A DNA stretch of 64,000 nt from Deltaproteobacteria bacterium (GCA_017644045.1 JAEPMI010000001.1:302470-366469); one strand, 5' to 3'; shown: positions 20,862 to 30,219, counted from the first letter of the stretch. Notes: generated by a model from the sequence alone, not told the origin. Translations and numbers: made by a program.

Positions 20862-22808
20862 ATGGAACGGAAGCCCCGAACGCCGGACGCCCCCTTCGTC
20901 GGGCGGGACGCGGCGCTGACGCGGCTCGAGGCCTACCGCCGCGACCGGGCCCTGGTCGTCGTCACCGGACCACCCGGCGTCGGAAAGACGCGGCTCCTGG
21001 AGGAAGCGGGCGAGACGCCGATCCGCTTTGGCGGCGAAGAGTCGGCCGAGGAGATCTGGGCGACCCTGGCCCGGGCCTGGGGCGCCGCCGAGGAGCGGCG
21101 AGAGGCGTTCGAGGCCGCCTTCACCGAGCGGCCGGGCCCGTTGGTGCTCGACGCCTTACCCGAGCATCACGCGACCGCGGTCCTGGGAGCGCTGCTCGAT
21201 CTCCCCGACGCGCGGGTGGTGGTCGCCACGCGGGTGCGTCCCGGGCTCGCCGGAGAGCAAGTACTGGAGCTCGAGCCGCTGACGACGGCGGACGGCGCTG
21301 CCTTGCTGCTCGAGCTGGTGGAGCGAACGCGAGGCACGGCGCCCACCGAAGACGAGCGTCCGTGGGCGAGCGAGGTGGCGACGGCGGTCGGCTGCCTCCC
21401 GCTGGCGCTCGAGCTCTGCGCCGGGCGCGCGCGCATGCTCGGGCTTCGCGCGATCCACCACCGCCTCTCGGACTCGCTCGCGGCGCTCGGCCCCTCGCTC
21501 GAGGTGTCGCTGCGTGCTTCCTGGGATGCCCTCGGCGAGACGGAGCGGATGGGAGTCGCGCGCTTGGCGCCGCTGACCGGTGGCGCACCGATCGACGCAT
21601 TGGAGGCGCTCCTCGGCTCCGGCGGACTCGACACCCTGGCGCGACTGCGGGAGCGCTCCCTCCTGGTCGCGAGCGACCACGGGCTCTGGGTGCCCCGGCC
21701 GGTGGCGACGCTCGCGGTCGAGGAACGCGCGGAGGACGTGGAGCGCGGACGACTCGCTCTGGCCGAGCTCCTGGCGACCACCGAGCCGAGTCGATGGGCC
21801 CGCCGCGAAGCGCACGCACTGGCCCGCACCCTCGGGGAGCGAGGGAGCGCGCCCGCGCCCATGGCGAGCGCGGTCGTGCGCGCGCTGGTGGCTCAGGGAG
21901 GTGGCGCCGCCAGTGCCGCCCTCGAGCGACTGGTCGAGCCGCTGGTCGACATCACCGCGCGTTCCGGCGCGTCGGTGGAGCTCGTGGGTTGGGCGCACCT
22001 CCTGCGGAGTCACGCGCGAACGGCTGCGGGCGACGAGCAGGGAGCGGCGAAGGACCGACGCGCAGCGGCGACGCTGGCGGCGAAGGGCGAGCACGCGACG
22101 CTCGCCGACGAGCTGCGGCTGCTCGCCGCCGAGGAGGGCGCGGACGTGGGCGAGCTCGGCCCCGCCCCCGCCGACCCCGTGCAGCGCCGCCGCTGGGAGT
22201 GGCTGAAGGCGAGGGCCGACGGGGACGAGTCGACGATGGACGCGCTGGCGACCGGGAAGGACCGCGTCGCCTTTCGAGCGCGTCACTGGCTCGCGGAGCG
22301 CGGACACCGACGCACCGAGCGACTCGAGAGCATTCTCGAGGATGCCGGACCAGGGGAAGCGCGCGAGGTGCTCGCAGCACTCGAAGCGCTCGCGGAGAGC
22401 GAGGGGCGCGGACGACTCTGGGAAGCACGGCGCCTGGCGGAGCAGCTCGGCGATCGGGCGACGATCGCCGCGATCGACGAGCGTCTGAAGTCGGCGCCGA
22501 GCGTCGCACCGCTGGCGATCGAGGAGGGGCGGATCCGTCGCGGCACGGAGGTCGTGGACGTCGCGCGCCGCCCCACCCTCCGGCGGGTGCTCGAGGCGTT
22601 GGTGGCGAAGCGGCTGGAGGCGCCCGGTGAGGCGCTCGCGTGGGATACGCTGCTCGAGGCGGGGTGGCCCGGGCAGAAGGTGGGCGCCGAGTCGGGCGTG
22701 CATCGCGTGCGCGTCGCGGTGTCCACGCTGCGGAAGCTCGGGTTGGCCGACGTGATCGAGACGGTGGACGAGGGATACCGGCTGGCCCCCGACGTGCCGC
22801 TCGCCTGA
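20862..22808 (+). CDS. ATPase with C-terminal winged-helix, regulator-like
   Basis: 648 residues. An AAA/STAND-type NTPase lies near the N-terminus with Walker A GPPGVGKTRLL (about 35-45), a LVLDAL Walker B-like strand around 90, and a sensor-like VVATRVRPGL. The middle is helical, resembling repeat domains. The C-terminal ~95 residues (EEGRIRRGTEVVDVARRPTL... SGVHRVRVAVSTLRKLGL... VDEGYRLAP) look like an OmpR-type winged helix. That layout resembles STAND regulators such as AfsR/MalT, with order NTPase then DNA-binding. The divergent BoxD-like gene is a candidate target; no ligand is apparent. Confidence 0.7.
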   Translation: MERKPRTPDAPFVGRDAALTRLEAYRRDRALVVVTGPPGVGKTRLLEEAGETPIRFGGEESAEEIWATLARAWGAAEERREAFEAAFTERPGPLVLDALPEHHATAVLGALLDLPDARVVVATRVRPGLAGEQVLELEPLTTADGAALLLELVERTRGTAPTEDERPWASEVATAVGCLPLALELCAGRARMLGLRAIHHRLSDSLAALGPSLEVSLRASWDALGETERMGVARLAPLTGGAPIDALEALLGSGGLDTLARLRERSLLVASDHGLWVPRPVATLAVEERAEDVERGRLALAELLATTEPSRWARREAHALARTLGERGSAPAPMASAVVRALVAQGGGAASAALERLVEPLVDITARSGASVELVGWAHLLRSHARTAAGDEQGAAKDRRAAATLAAKGEHATLADELRLLAAEEGADVGELGPAPADPVQRRRWEWLKARADGDESTMDALATGKDRVAFRARHWLAERGHRRTERLESILEDAGPGEAREVLAALEALAESEGRGRLWEARRLAEQLGDRATIAAIDERLKSAPSVAPLAIEEGRIRRGTEVVDVARRPTLRRVLEALVAKRLEAPGEALAWDTLLEAGWPGQKVGAESGVHRVRVAVSTLRKLGLADVIETVDEGYRLAPDVPLA

Positions 22809-23211
22809 TCCGAGCCGAAGGCGAGCCCGAGCCGAAGGCGAGCCCGAGCCGAAGGCGAGCCCGAGCCGAAGGCGAGGATCCCTCACCCTGGCCCTCGCCC
22901 TCACCCTCGCCCTGTTTTCGGAGACTGGTTCCCCTCGCCCTGTTCCGGAGACTGGCTCACCCTCGCCCTGTTCTGGAGACTGGTTCCCCTCGCCCTGTTC
23001 CGGAGACTGGTTCCCCTCACCCTCGCCCTCGCCCTGTATTTTGCGGTGAATCGGGCACGGGCACGGGCACGGGCACGGGCACGGGTTTGGTCTTTGAGGC
23101 GCGTTGATCCGCTTTGAGCGGCTTTGATGGGGGGCTTTTCCACCGTCTCCGTAGCTTCTTTCGACCGCGACGTTCCGGATGGACCGGAGAGGCGGTCGGA
23201 AGGAGAACATC
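22809..23211. repeat. Composite tandem-repeat tract, no gene
   Basis: Three blocks follow each other. 22810-22875: four copies of an 18-nt unit GAGCCGAAGGCGAGCCC-like. 22880-23035: hexamers of the CCCTCG/CCCTCA type interrupted by about four copies of a unit containing CTGTTCCGGAGACTGGTT. 23045-23090: five GGGCAC hexamers. A TATTTTGCGGTGAA sequence at 23037, partly shared with 6244-6254, separates the last two. The remainder to 23211 includes the AAGGAG ribosome site (23201-23206) for the following lipoprotein. Confidence 0.75.
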
Positions 23212-23649
23212 ATGAAGACCATCACGTTCATCGGGGCCATGCTGGCGCTCACCGCCTGCAGCCCGACCATGAAGGAGCTCGATCTGGAGGCCGCCGGCCT
23301 GCCCGCGACCATGCAGGCGCCCGAGGGCGCTTCCGCCGAGGCGGGCCCGCTCGAGAGCGTTCACGTCACGGCCGAGGGCTTCGACCTCGTCATCCGAAAG
23401 CGGGAGCTCGATCTCGCCGCAGAGAAGGCCGAGGTCTCGGGCAACGACCGCTATGCGCTCGCCATCGACACGCCCGACGCACTCCTCACGGAGTTCGAAG
23501 CCATGGGCGGCCCGTTCTATCGGGCGCACGTGAACGTCACCGTGGGTGGCGAGACCTGGAGCTGCGAGACCGACGCGCTCGCGAACGTGACCGACTCGTC
23601 CATGGGCGAGGCGATGGTCGAGGCCTGCCGCAGCCTGACGGCGAAGTGA
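23212..23649 (+). CDS. Small putative lipoprotein
   Basis: 145 residues, ATG preceded by AAGGAG at good spacing. Signal peptide MKTITFIGAMLALTAC ends in lipobox LTAC (C16). The mature domain contains two Cys (CETDALAN, EACRSL) that may form a disulphide, and no family I recognise. The next lipoprotein starts eight bases after its stop, so they form a pair. Confidence 0.7.
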   Translation: MKTITFIGAMLALTACSPTMKELDLEAAGLPATMQAPEGASAEAGPLESVHVTAEGFDLVIRKRELDLAAEKAEVSGNDRYALAIDTPDALLTEFEAMGGPFYRAHVNVTVGGETWSCETDALANVTDSSMGEAMVEACRSLTAK

Positions 23650-23657
23650 GCGATCCG

Positions 23658-24209
23658 ATGACCATCCAGCACACCCTTCGCCTGTCCCTGCTCTTCGGAG
23701 CGCTCGCCTTCGCCGCCTGCGACGACGGACGCGAGGACTTCGAACGCTTCGTCGCCGAGGAGGAGGCCCGCGAGGCCGCCGAGGCGGCCGCCGCCGCGGC
23801 TGCTGCTCCGGCCGAGGAAGCGCCGACGATCACGCTCGCTCCGCGGGAGGTCGCAGAGATGGGCGTGACCATCTCCATCCCGGAAGACGCGCGCACCCTC
23901 GCGGCCTCCGCCGCATCGACCACGTTCTCGAAGCCGCTGCCCGGCGGGCTCCACGAGCTCAACGTGCAGGTCCGCGGCTACGGCGCGGCCGACCTCGCTG
24001 CGGCGAGCGCGGACGCGACCATGCTCGGCGGCAGCGTGGCCGAGAGCGAGACCCTCGAGGACGGGCGGCAGCTCGTCGTCCTCGCACCGCGCGGCGTGCT
24101 GCAGCAGGTGATCGTGTACACGTCAGAGCGCAGCGCGAGCTGCACCGGCCCGCGCGCCGAGCTCGAGCGACTTCGCGAGATGTGTGGGTCGCTCCAGCCG
24201 AGCTCGTGA
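23658..24209 (+). CDS. Putative lipoprotein with Ala/Glu linker
   Basis: 183 residues. Signal MTIQHTLRLSLLFGALAFAAC with the Cys (C21) after FAA, atypical at -3. A helical linker EEEAREAAEAAAAAAAAP follows, then a domain with EMGVTISIPEDA, LNVQVRGY and C-terminal Cys residues (SCTGPR, REMCGSL). I recognise no family. The open frame extends 500 bases upstream, but only this ATG gives a signal peptide. It pairs with the lipoprotein ending at 23649. Confidence 0.65.
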   Translation: MTIQHTLRLSLLFGALAFAACDDGREDFERFVAEEEAREAAEAAAAAAAAPAEEAPTITLAPREVAEMGVTISIPEDARTLAASAASTTFSKPLPGGLHELNVQVRGYGAADLAAASADATMLGGSVAESETLEDGRQLVVLAPRGVLQQVIVYTSERSASCTGPRAELERLREMCGSLQPSS

Positions 24210-24404
24210 GCCGAGCCTCGCCGGCACGCGGCGCTCCGGGTGCGCTCTCTCGAAGAGCGCCCCGGGGCGCCGCGCTCGCCGTCCGAGACCCTCACCGAGC
24301 CCCTCACCGAGACCCTCACCCTCACCCTCGCCCTTCTGCAGGAGCGGGTCATCGCGATCAGGCCGGCGGACTCACAGCAAACCCGGCGAACACGACACGG
24401 TCCG
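24210..24404. repeat. Hexamer repeat between convergent genes
   Basis: Roughly 24287-24336 holds CCCTCACCGAG, CCCTCACCCT and CCCTCGCCCTT units, the same family as at 17336, 22880 and 38093, in the gap between the lipoprotein pair and the leftward kinase. No gene is seen. Confidence 0.6.
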
Positions 24405-25703
24405 TCAGGCCGCGCCGATGGCGTCGCGGAAGGCCACGATGTCCGGCGGCCGAGTGGTCGGATCCTTGGCGAGCGCGGCCTCGAGGAGCGCGTCGAGCGC
24501 CTCCGGCAGGGGCTGCACGGCGACGCGGCTCACCCGCGGACACGGCGTGTCGAGGAGCTTGGCGTAGGCCAGCGCCACCGTCGGTTCGAGGAAGGGCGGC
24601 ACGCCCGTGACCATCTCGTAGACCACGGCCGCGAGCCCGTAGATGTCGGCGCGCACGTCCAGCGCCTCACCGCGCGCCTGCTCGGGGCTCATGTAGAGCG
24701 GCGTGCCGACCGCTTCGCCAGTGGCCGTGATGCGACTGGTAGCCGCGTCGTCGAGGGGCTTCACCAGACCGAAGTCGAGCAGCACCGCGCGCTCGCCCTC
24801 GGGACCGCGACGAAGGAAGACGTTCGCTGGCTTCACGTCCCGGTGGAGCAACCCGGCGGCGTGAGCCGCGGCGAGCGCGTCCGCGACCTGCACCGCGATG
24901 GTCCGCGCCTCGGCCCACTCGAGCGCTCCGCGCGTCCGCAGCCGATCCTCGAGCGTCTCGCCCTCGAGCAGCTCCATGACCAGATAGGCGAGCCCATCGT
25001 CCGTCTGGTCGAAGTCGTGCACCGGACAGATGCCGGGGTGGCCGAGCGCCGACGCCGCGCGCGCCTCCCGCTCGAAGCGCTCGATGGCCGTGGGCGCGAG
25101 CCGCGTGCTCGGCGGAAGGGTCTTGAGCGCGTAGCGCCGCCCCGTTCGGGTGTGGGTGGCCTCGTAGACCTGGCCCATCCCGCCGGCGCCGAGGAGACGG
25201 TCCACGCGCCAGGTCCCGCCGAGCACGGCGCCCGGCTCGAGCGTCCCATCCGCGCGCCAGCGAGGCGCACCCGGGGACGTCGCGATCGCCACGGGCGACT
25301 CGTCGTCCGAGAGCAAGCCTTCGGTCACCGCGCGAAGCACGAGCGCCTCGGCGTCCTCCGCGTCGATCTCGAGAGCCTGCGCGACCTCTGCCTGGCTGAA
25401 GCTCGGCCCGCGGCGCTCGGCCCACGCGACGAGGGCCCCGAGCCGCTGGAGCGTCGCCCGACGGCGGACCGCGAGGGCGATGAGCACCGCGCCGACGATG
25501 CAGGGGATGACGCCCCCCGTCACCGCGCAGAAGCCGCCGATGATCGCGCCGTCCTGCTCCTCGATGCGCATCGCCATGAGCAGGCCCATCAGCACCCAGA
25601 AGAGGCCGAAGAGCACCGCCAGCCCACCGAGCACGGCGAGCCAGGCGACCTGCCGGCCCCGCTTCCGGCTGGAGGTCCCCCACCCCTGCAAGCGCGCGCG
25701 CAT
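24405..25703 (-). CDS. Membrane Ser/Thr protein kinase
   Basis: Hanks-type kinase of 432 residues with unusual order. Two membrane segments are N-terminal (about 20-45 and 52-79), then a helix-turn-helix-like linker (SFSQAEVAQALEI, about 100-130), then the kinase domain from about 162. Key residues are G-rich loop LLGAGGMGQVY, K194, catalytic D289 in HRDVKPAN, and DFG at 310-312; VGTPLYMSPEQARGE is also present. All core residues are intact. Most bacterial kinases of this family have the catalytic domain first and a membrane helix afterwards. Divergent from the mutase at 25796; possible substrates include FHA proteins 8-10 kb downstream. Confidence 0.9.
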   Translation of the reverse strand: MRARLQGWGTSSRKRGRQVAWLAVLGGLAVLFGLFWVLMGLLMAMRIEEQDGAIIGGFCAVTGGVIPCIVGAVLIALAVRRRATLQRLGALVAWAERRGPSFSQAEVAQALEIDAEDAEALVLRAVTEGLLSDDESPVAIATSPGAPRWRADGTLEPGAVLGGTWRVDRLLGAGGMGQVYEATHTRTGRRYALKTLPPSTRLAPTAIERFEREARAASALGHPGICPVHDFDQTDDGLAYLVMELLEGETLEDRLRTRGALEWAEARTIAVQVADALAAAHAAGLLHRDVKPANVFLRRGPEGERAVLLDFGLVKPLDDAATSRITATGEAVGTPLYMSPEQARGEALDVRADIYGLAAVVYEMVTGVPPFLEPTVALAYAKLLDTPCPRVSRVAVQPLPEALDALLEAALAKDPTTRPPDIVAFRDAIGAA

Positions 25704-25795
25704 CCCGGATGGAGTAGCCCAGGGTGGTCGGGTCCGCCAAGGCGGGGCCGAAAGCTCCCCTTCTCAATCGGGCTCGTGCGCGGTAGTCCGAGCGC

Positions 25796-27511
25796 ATGAC
25801 GATCGACGACACCCTTCGCGCCGAGGTCGAGGCGTGGATGGCCGAGGATCCGGACGAGGACACTCGAGCGGAGCTGGAGGCCCTCCTCGAGGCCGGCGAC
25901 GAGGCCGAGCTCCGTGACCGCTTCCGAGGAATGCTGAGCTTCGGCACCGCCGGGCTGCGCGGCCTCTTGGGGGGTGGCCCGAACCGCATGAACCGGGCGG
26001 TGGTCCTCCGCGCGACGGCCGGGTTCTGCGCGCACCTGAAGGCGAGCGTCCCCGACGCCGCCGAGCGCGGGGTCGTGATCGGCTTCGACGGGCGGCGAAA
26101 GAGCCGAGTGCTGGCGAACGACGCCGCGAGCGTGATCGCGGGCATGGGGTTGAAGGCGCTGGTCTTCGAAGAGGTCGCGCCGACACCGCTGGTGGCCTTC
26201 GCGCTGCTCGACCAGAAGGCGGCCGGCGCGCTGGTGATCACCGCCAGCCACAACCCACCCGACTACAACGGCTACAAGGTCTTCTGGGAGAACGGCGCGC
26301 AGATCATCCCGCCCCACGACGCGGCGATCGCGGAGGCCATCGGGGCCGTGGAGAGCCTCGCGTCCATCCCGCGCAGCGACGCGCGCACGGTGCTCGGTGA
26401 CGACGTCGCCGACCGCTACCTCGCCGGGGTGAAGGCGCTCGCGCAGCACCCGGAGAGCCCGCGCGACCTGACCATCGCGCACACCGCGCTCCACGGCGTC
26501 GGCGCCCCCTACGTGCGCCGCGCGCTCGCGGACGCCGGCTTCGAGGCCGTGCATGAGGTCGCCTCGCAGCGCGAGCCCGACGGGACCTTCCCGACCGTGG
26601 CGTTCCCGAACCCCGAGGAGAAGGGCGCGATGGACGCCGTGGGCGCGCTGGCCAAGGAGGTCGGCGCCGACCTCGTGCTCGCGAACGATCCCGACGCCGA
26701 CCGCCTGGCGGTCGAGGTGCTCCACGAGGGCGCGTACGTCCGACTCACCGGAAACGAGATCGGCTGCTTGCTCGCGGCCTACCTGCTCGAGGAGGGCTCG
26801 GGCGCCAACCGACTCGTGGTCGAGTCGGTGGTGAGCTCACCGATGCTCCTCAGCATCGCGAAGGGGCACGGCATCCGCGCGGAGCAGACGCTGACCGGGC
26901 ACAAGTGGATCCAGAACCGCGCGCTCGAGCTCGAGGCCGAGGGGCTGGAGCTCGTCTTCGGCTACGAAGAGGCGCTCGGCTACGCCTGTGGGACGCTGGT
27001 GCGCGACAAGGACGGCATCAGCGCCGCGGCGGTGATGGCGGACCTCGCTGCTCACTGCCGGGCTCGCGGCAAGACCGTCATCGACTACCGGGAAGAGGCG
27101 TGGCGCCGCTACGGCCTCTACCTCTCCGACCAGGTCTCGCTGGTGCTCCCCGGCACCGAGGGCGCGGCGCAGATCCAGGCGCTCATGGTGCGTGCGCGAA
27201 AGGAGCCGCCGACCACGCTCGGCGGTCTCGCGGTCACGGCGGTCCAGGACTTCGAGACCCGAACCCGCACCCTGGCCGACGGCTCGACCGAGCCGCTCAC
27301 CTTCCCGGCGGCCAACGTCGTCGTCTTCGAGGTCGAGGGCGGCCACCGCGCAATGCTCCGCCCGAGCGGCACCGAGCCCAAGCTGAAGATGTACTTCGAC
27401 GTCCGCGTCGACGTCGCGGACGGCGAAGCCATCGCCGCCGCCCAGGCGCGCGGCAACGACACGCTGGCGGGCATCGTCGGCGACTTCCGCGAGCAACTGG
27501 GCGCGAGCTGA
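25796..27511 (+). CDS. Phosphohexomutase (phosphoglucomutase/phosphomannomutase)
   Basis: Alpha-D-phosphohexomutase superfamily enzyme interconverting hexose 1- and 6-phosphates, 571 residues. It has phospho-Ser S151 in VITASHNPPDYNGYK, metal ligands D298/D300/D302 in NDPDADRLAV, the sugar-specificity loop GYEEALGY, and phosphate-binding RPSGTEPKLK near the end. The N-terminal extension (EDPDEDTRAELEALLEAGD) is typical of the long PgcA/phosphopentomutase-like bacterial form. Substrate among glucose, mannose or pentose phosphates cannot be decided from sequence. Confidence 0.9.
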   Translation: MTIDDTLRAEVEAWMAEDPDEDTRAELEALLEAGDEAELRDRFRGMLSFGTAGLRGLLGGGPNRMNRAVVLRATAGFCAHLKASVPDAAERGVVIGFDGRRKSRVLANDAASVIAGMGLKALVFEEVAPTPLVAFALLDQKAAGALVITASHNPPDYNGYKVFWENGAQIIPPHDAAIAEAIGAVESLASIPRSDARTVLGDDVADRYLAGVKALAQHPESPRDLTIAHTALHGVGAPYVRRALADAGFEAVHEVASQREPDGTFPTVAFPNPEEKGAMDAVGALAKEVGADLVLANDPDADRLAVEVLHEGAYVRLTGNEIGCLLAAYLLEEGSGANRLVVESVVSSPMLLSIAKGHGIRAEQTLTGHKWIQNRALELEAEGLELVFGYEEALGYACGTLVRDKDGISAAAVMADLAAHCRARGKTVIDYREEAWRRYGLYLSDQVSLVLPGTEGAAQIQALMVRARKEPPTTLGGLAVTAVQDFETRTRTLADGSTEPLTFPAANVVVFEVEGGHRAMLRPSGTEPKLKMYFDVRVDVADGEAIAAAQARGNDTLAGIVGDFREQLGAS

Positions 27512-27579
27512 GCCGCCGGGCTCCACCACCGGAGCCTCACTGCGGATCGTGCACGTACTCCCGAGCCCCACGCTTCGCC

Positions 27580-27604
27580 AGCATCTTGGATGCTCCGGTT
27601 TTTT
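27580..27604 (+). terminator. Possible Rho-independent terminator after the phosphohexomutase
   Basis: A 6-bp stem AGCATC-TTG-GATGCT (27580-27594) is followed after four bases by TTTTTT (27599-27604). The stem is short for a GC-rich genome, so this is tentative. Confidence 0.4.
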
Positions 27605-27650
27605 GACCGCTGCGCTCGCGGTGTGCGACGCCGGGGTGGAGGAGATGTCC

Positions 27651-28253
27651 ATGCTGGGAGTTCGAGCACGAGTGACCGACGCCGTCGCGTTCGAGGCGCG
27701 CCGAGGCGAGAACAAGCGCGCGATGCGCGTCGTCCGCGCCCGTCGCCCCGACCGACTCCGCTGGCGAAGCGCGGTGAGCGTGGTGAACGCAGGCGCCGGC
27801 CGTCTGCGAGGGCTCGACCGCCTGCGGATCGAGGAGCCCGTGCGCGAGATGGTGCTCGACCTCGACGACGACGTGCTCCAGCGCGAGGTCGTCCTCGATG
27901 CTCGCCGTTACGACGTCGACCTGGACCGCGGCGAGGTGCTGCCCTTCCACTCGATGGGCGACCTCCGCCGCTACGCCTTCCTCGTCGGCGCCGACATCCG
28001 CACGATCATGCGCTACGTCGAGCTGCCCGAAGACTTCATGGCCCCGGTCGACACCGCAGGCTGCGTGCTCGTCGGCCGCGCGATGGCCAACCACCATCGC
28101 CGTCGCGCTCAGCGCCTCTGGCTCGAGCTCCCGGACCCGGACGCCCCGCGTCAGCGCATGCGGCACGAAGAGATGATGGCCGACCGGGCCAAGCGCGACG
28201 CGGAGACCGCGCGCCGCTGGGACGCCTTCGCGCGTCGCCTGCTCACTCCCTGA
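27651..28253 (+). CDS. Hypothetical basic protein
   Basis: About 200 residues, unknown. The ATG at 27651 lies about eight bases after GGAGG and is preferred over upstream starts at 27549 and 27645. It is rich in Arg and Asp, with a helical N-terminus (RGENKRAMRVVRARRPDRLRW), a central LDLDDDVLQREVVLDARRYDVDLDRG region and a charged C-terminal helix (EEMMADRAKRDAETARRWDAF). No signal peptide. Cytoplasmic, perhaps nucleic-acid- or protein-binding; this is only from composition. Convergent with the VOC gene, six bases apart. Confidence 0.5.
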   Translation: MLGVRARVTDAVAFEARRGENKRAMRVVRARRPDRLRWRSAVSVVNAGAGRLRGLDRLRIEEPVREMVLDLDDDVLQREVVLDARRYDVDLDRGEVLPFHSMGDLRRYAFLVGADIRTIMRYVELPEDFMAPVDTAGCVLVGRAMANHHRRRAQRLWLELPDPDAPRQRMRHEEMMADRAKRDAETARRWDAFARRLLTP

Positions 28254-28258
28254 GCGCG

Positions 28259-28609
28259 CTAGCGCGGCTCTGCCCAGACGCCGAGCACGTTGCCCTCGGT
28301 GTCCTCGAAGTGGAAGCGGCGGCCCCCCGGGAAGTCGAAGGGCTCCGTCTCGATCGTGCCCCCCGCCTCCACGACCGCCGCCAGCGTGGCGTCCAGATCC
28401 GACGAGAAGAGGACGACGAGCGGACCGCCGCGGGTCGGCTCGCCGACGGTCAGGCCGCCCTGCTCTCGCTCCTCACCCTGAATGCCCGCGTAGCTGGGCC
28501 CGTAGTCTTTCAGCTGCCAGCCGAAGGCCTGGCCGTAGAAGCGCTTCGCACGCTCCAGGTCACGGACGGTCAGCTCGATGTAGTCGATCGTGTGGTGCCG
28601 GTGGCTCAT
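28259..28609 (-). CDS. VOC (glyoxalase/bleomycin resistance) family protein
   Basis: 116 residues, one VOC module of two beta-alpha-beta-beta-beta units. Conserved pattern: IDYIELTVRDLERAKRFYGQAFGW at the start, GGPLVVLFSSDLDATLAAVVEAGG in the middle, FDFPGGRRFHFEDTEGNVLGVWAE at the end. Metal ligands are plausible but not certain (H in the first strand is replaced by Y/I-E). Members bind metals or small molecules in isomerase, dioxygenase and resistance roles; function here is unknown. Confidence 0.8.
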   Translation of the reverse strand: MSHRHHTIDYIELTVRDLERAKRFYGQAFGWQLKDYGPSYAGIQGEEREQGGLTVGEPTRGGPLVVLFSSDLDATLAAVVEAGGTIETEPFDFPGGRRFHFEDTEGNVLGVWAEPR

Positions 28610-28635
28610 GGAGCCACCGTACCCTGGACCTGTGA

Positions 28636-30219
28636 CTACTCTGGCGCCGCGATGGCGTAGGGGTAGCTGATCTCGAAGCTCTCGCGCGTGAAGCGCGGGA
28701 AGCGGGCGCTCTGGACGACGCTCTCCATGCAGGCCTGCGTGTCCGGGTCGATCTCGCCGCCGGCGTGACTCTCGAGCGACGCGGCGGTCACGTGGCCGCT
28801 CTCACCCTGGATGACCACGTGAAAGGTCACGCGTCCGCCGAACATCGGCGCACAGCCCGCGACCCCAGCCTCGAGCGGGCGCATGGCCGCGATGATCTGA
28901 TCCCGCGCCGGGTGCTCGGGCAGGGGCGGGTCGGGGACCTCGCCACCGAGGTGACGGAGTCCTTCGCGGGCCTCCATGTTGTTGTAGTTGATGTTCACGG
29001 CCGCCTGAAGCGCCGCGATCGCCTCGGCGTTCTGGTTGTTCTGCACCAGCGCGCGAGCGAGCCCGACGAAGTAGGCGTCGTTCTGGGGGGCGAGCTCGGT
29101 GGCCTTGCGGAGGGCCATCGCGGCGCCCGCCGGGTTGCGGGCGGCCATCTGCGCGGCGCCGAGGGCGGCGAAGGTGGGTGCGTGGCTCTGGTCCGCCTGG
29201 ACTGCGGCGGTGTACGCCTGAACGGCCGCCGGGTACTGACGGGCGCGCATCAGCGAGGCGCCCTGCCGGCGGAGGGTCTGCACGTCGGTGGTCGCGGTGA
29301 CCTGCGGCGTGCGGCCGTTCCCGTTCCGGCCGTTCCCGTTGCGGACGTTGTTGTTGTTGGGCGGCGGGGGAGGCGGGGGTGCGACGGCGACCTGCGCGGC
29401 GGGCTCGCCCCACTCCATCATCGCGCGAGCGGCGCGGGGGCTCAGGCCGAACGCCTCCTGGGCAGCGGCGGCACCGCCGCGCGCGTGGAGGGCACCGGCG
29501 ATGCAATGCACCAGCCCGGGGGCCGGTCCCACGTGCCAGGCGCGGATCTGCGCCTCGCGGTCGCTCGTGCCGCCGGGGCAGGCGTCGAGGAGCGCGACCA
29601 GCGTGCGACCGCGCGAGTCGTTCGTGAGCACGCCGGGCACGCCGAGCATGGTCTCGCCGACCTTGCTGGCGATCTCCCGCGCGTAGCGCCGGTTGACCCG
29701 CGCTTCGCGGAGCTGCTGCTGCAGGGCGTTGCCATCGTCCGGAGCGAGGTAGGGCAGCGCGACCGGCGTCAGCGTCGCGGCGGCGATGAGCGCGTCGCAC
29801 TCGCCGATGGTGACGCTCCAGCGATGGGCGCACATGACCGCCGCGTTCCGACCGGCCGAGAAATAGACCTGCAGCGTGGCCAGGTCGAGGCCCGAGCGGA
29901 GCCGCTGCATCACCTGCTGGAGGCGCTGCGTGTACTCGCCCCGGTTGGCGCCCGGGCCCGCCTGGGCACCGAAGAGGGCGCGGTTGGTGGCCTGCCGCAG
30001 GTTGTCGTAGCTCTCGCCACCCTGGCGGGCGTTGTCCGCCATCCGAGCGTCGATCTTGCGCACGAGCGCTCGCGCATCGGCCTGCGGCATTTTGCCTTGG
30101 TTCACCAGCCGTTGGACCACACCCGCGTCTTGGGCGTGGGCCACCGGGGCGGCCACGGGCGAGAGGAACGAAACGAGCACGAGGCTCGCGAGAAACGGCA
30201 AGAGAGGGCGATACGTCAT
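28636..30219 (-). CDS. TPR protein with AgmX/PglI-type C-terminal domain
   Basis: Exported 527-residue protein. The ATG at 30219 provides a signal peptide (LASLVLVSFLSP...AHA-Q). The middle is helical, then a low-complexity Pro/Asn/Gly linker (PPPPPPPNNNN) precedes TPR repeats around 370-450. The C-terminus (about 455-527: PLEAGVAGCAPMFGGRVTFHV, GHVTAASLESH, QACMESVVQSARFPRF) matches the TonB-like domain common at the end of myxobacterial AgmX/PglI proteins. The frame is open 80 codons upstream with no signal peptide there. Likely envelope-associated; partners unknown. Confidence 0.78.
   Translation of the reverse strand: MTYRPLLPFLASLVLVSFLSPVAAPVAHAQDAGVVQRLVNQGKMPQADARALVRKIDARMADNARQGGESYDNLRQATNRALFGAQAGPGANRGEYTQRLQQVMQRLRSGLDLATLQVYFSAGRNAAVMCAHRWSVTIGECDALIAAATLTPVALPYLAPDDGNALQQQLREARVNRRYAREIASKVGETMLGVPGVLTNDSRGRTLVALLDACPGGTSDREAQIRAWHVGPAPGLVHCIAGALHARGGAAAAQEAFGLSPRAARAMMEWGEPAAQVAVAPPPPPPPNNNNVRNGNGRNGNGRTPQVTATTDVQTLRRQGASLMRARQYPAAVQAYTAAVQADQSHAPTFAALGAAQMAARNPAGAAMALRKATELAPQNDAYFVGLARALVQNNQNAEAIAALQAAVNINYNNMEAREGLRHLGGEVPDPPLPEHPARDQIIAAMRPLEAGVAGCAPMFGGRVTFHVVIQGESGHVTAASLESHAGGEIDPDTQACMESVVQSARFPRFTRESFEISYPYAIAAPE

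Noticed and set aside
22809-23095. CRISPR array
   Set aside because: Repeats are contiguous hexamer- or 18-mer-based units without unique spacers of constant length, and no cas genes are nearby.
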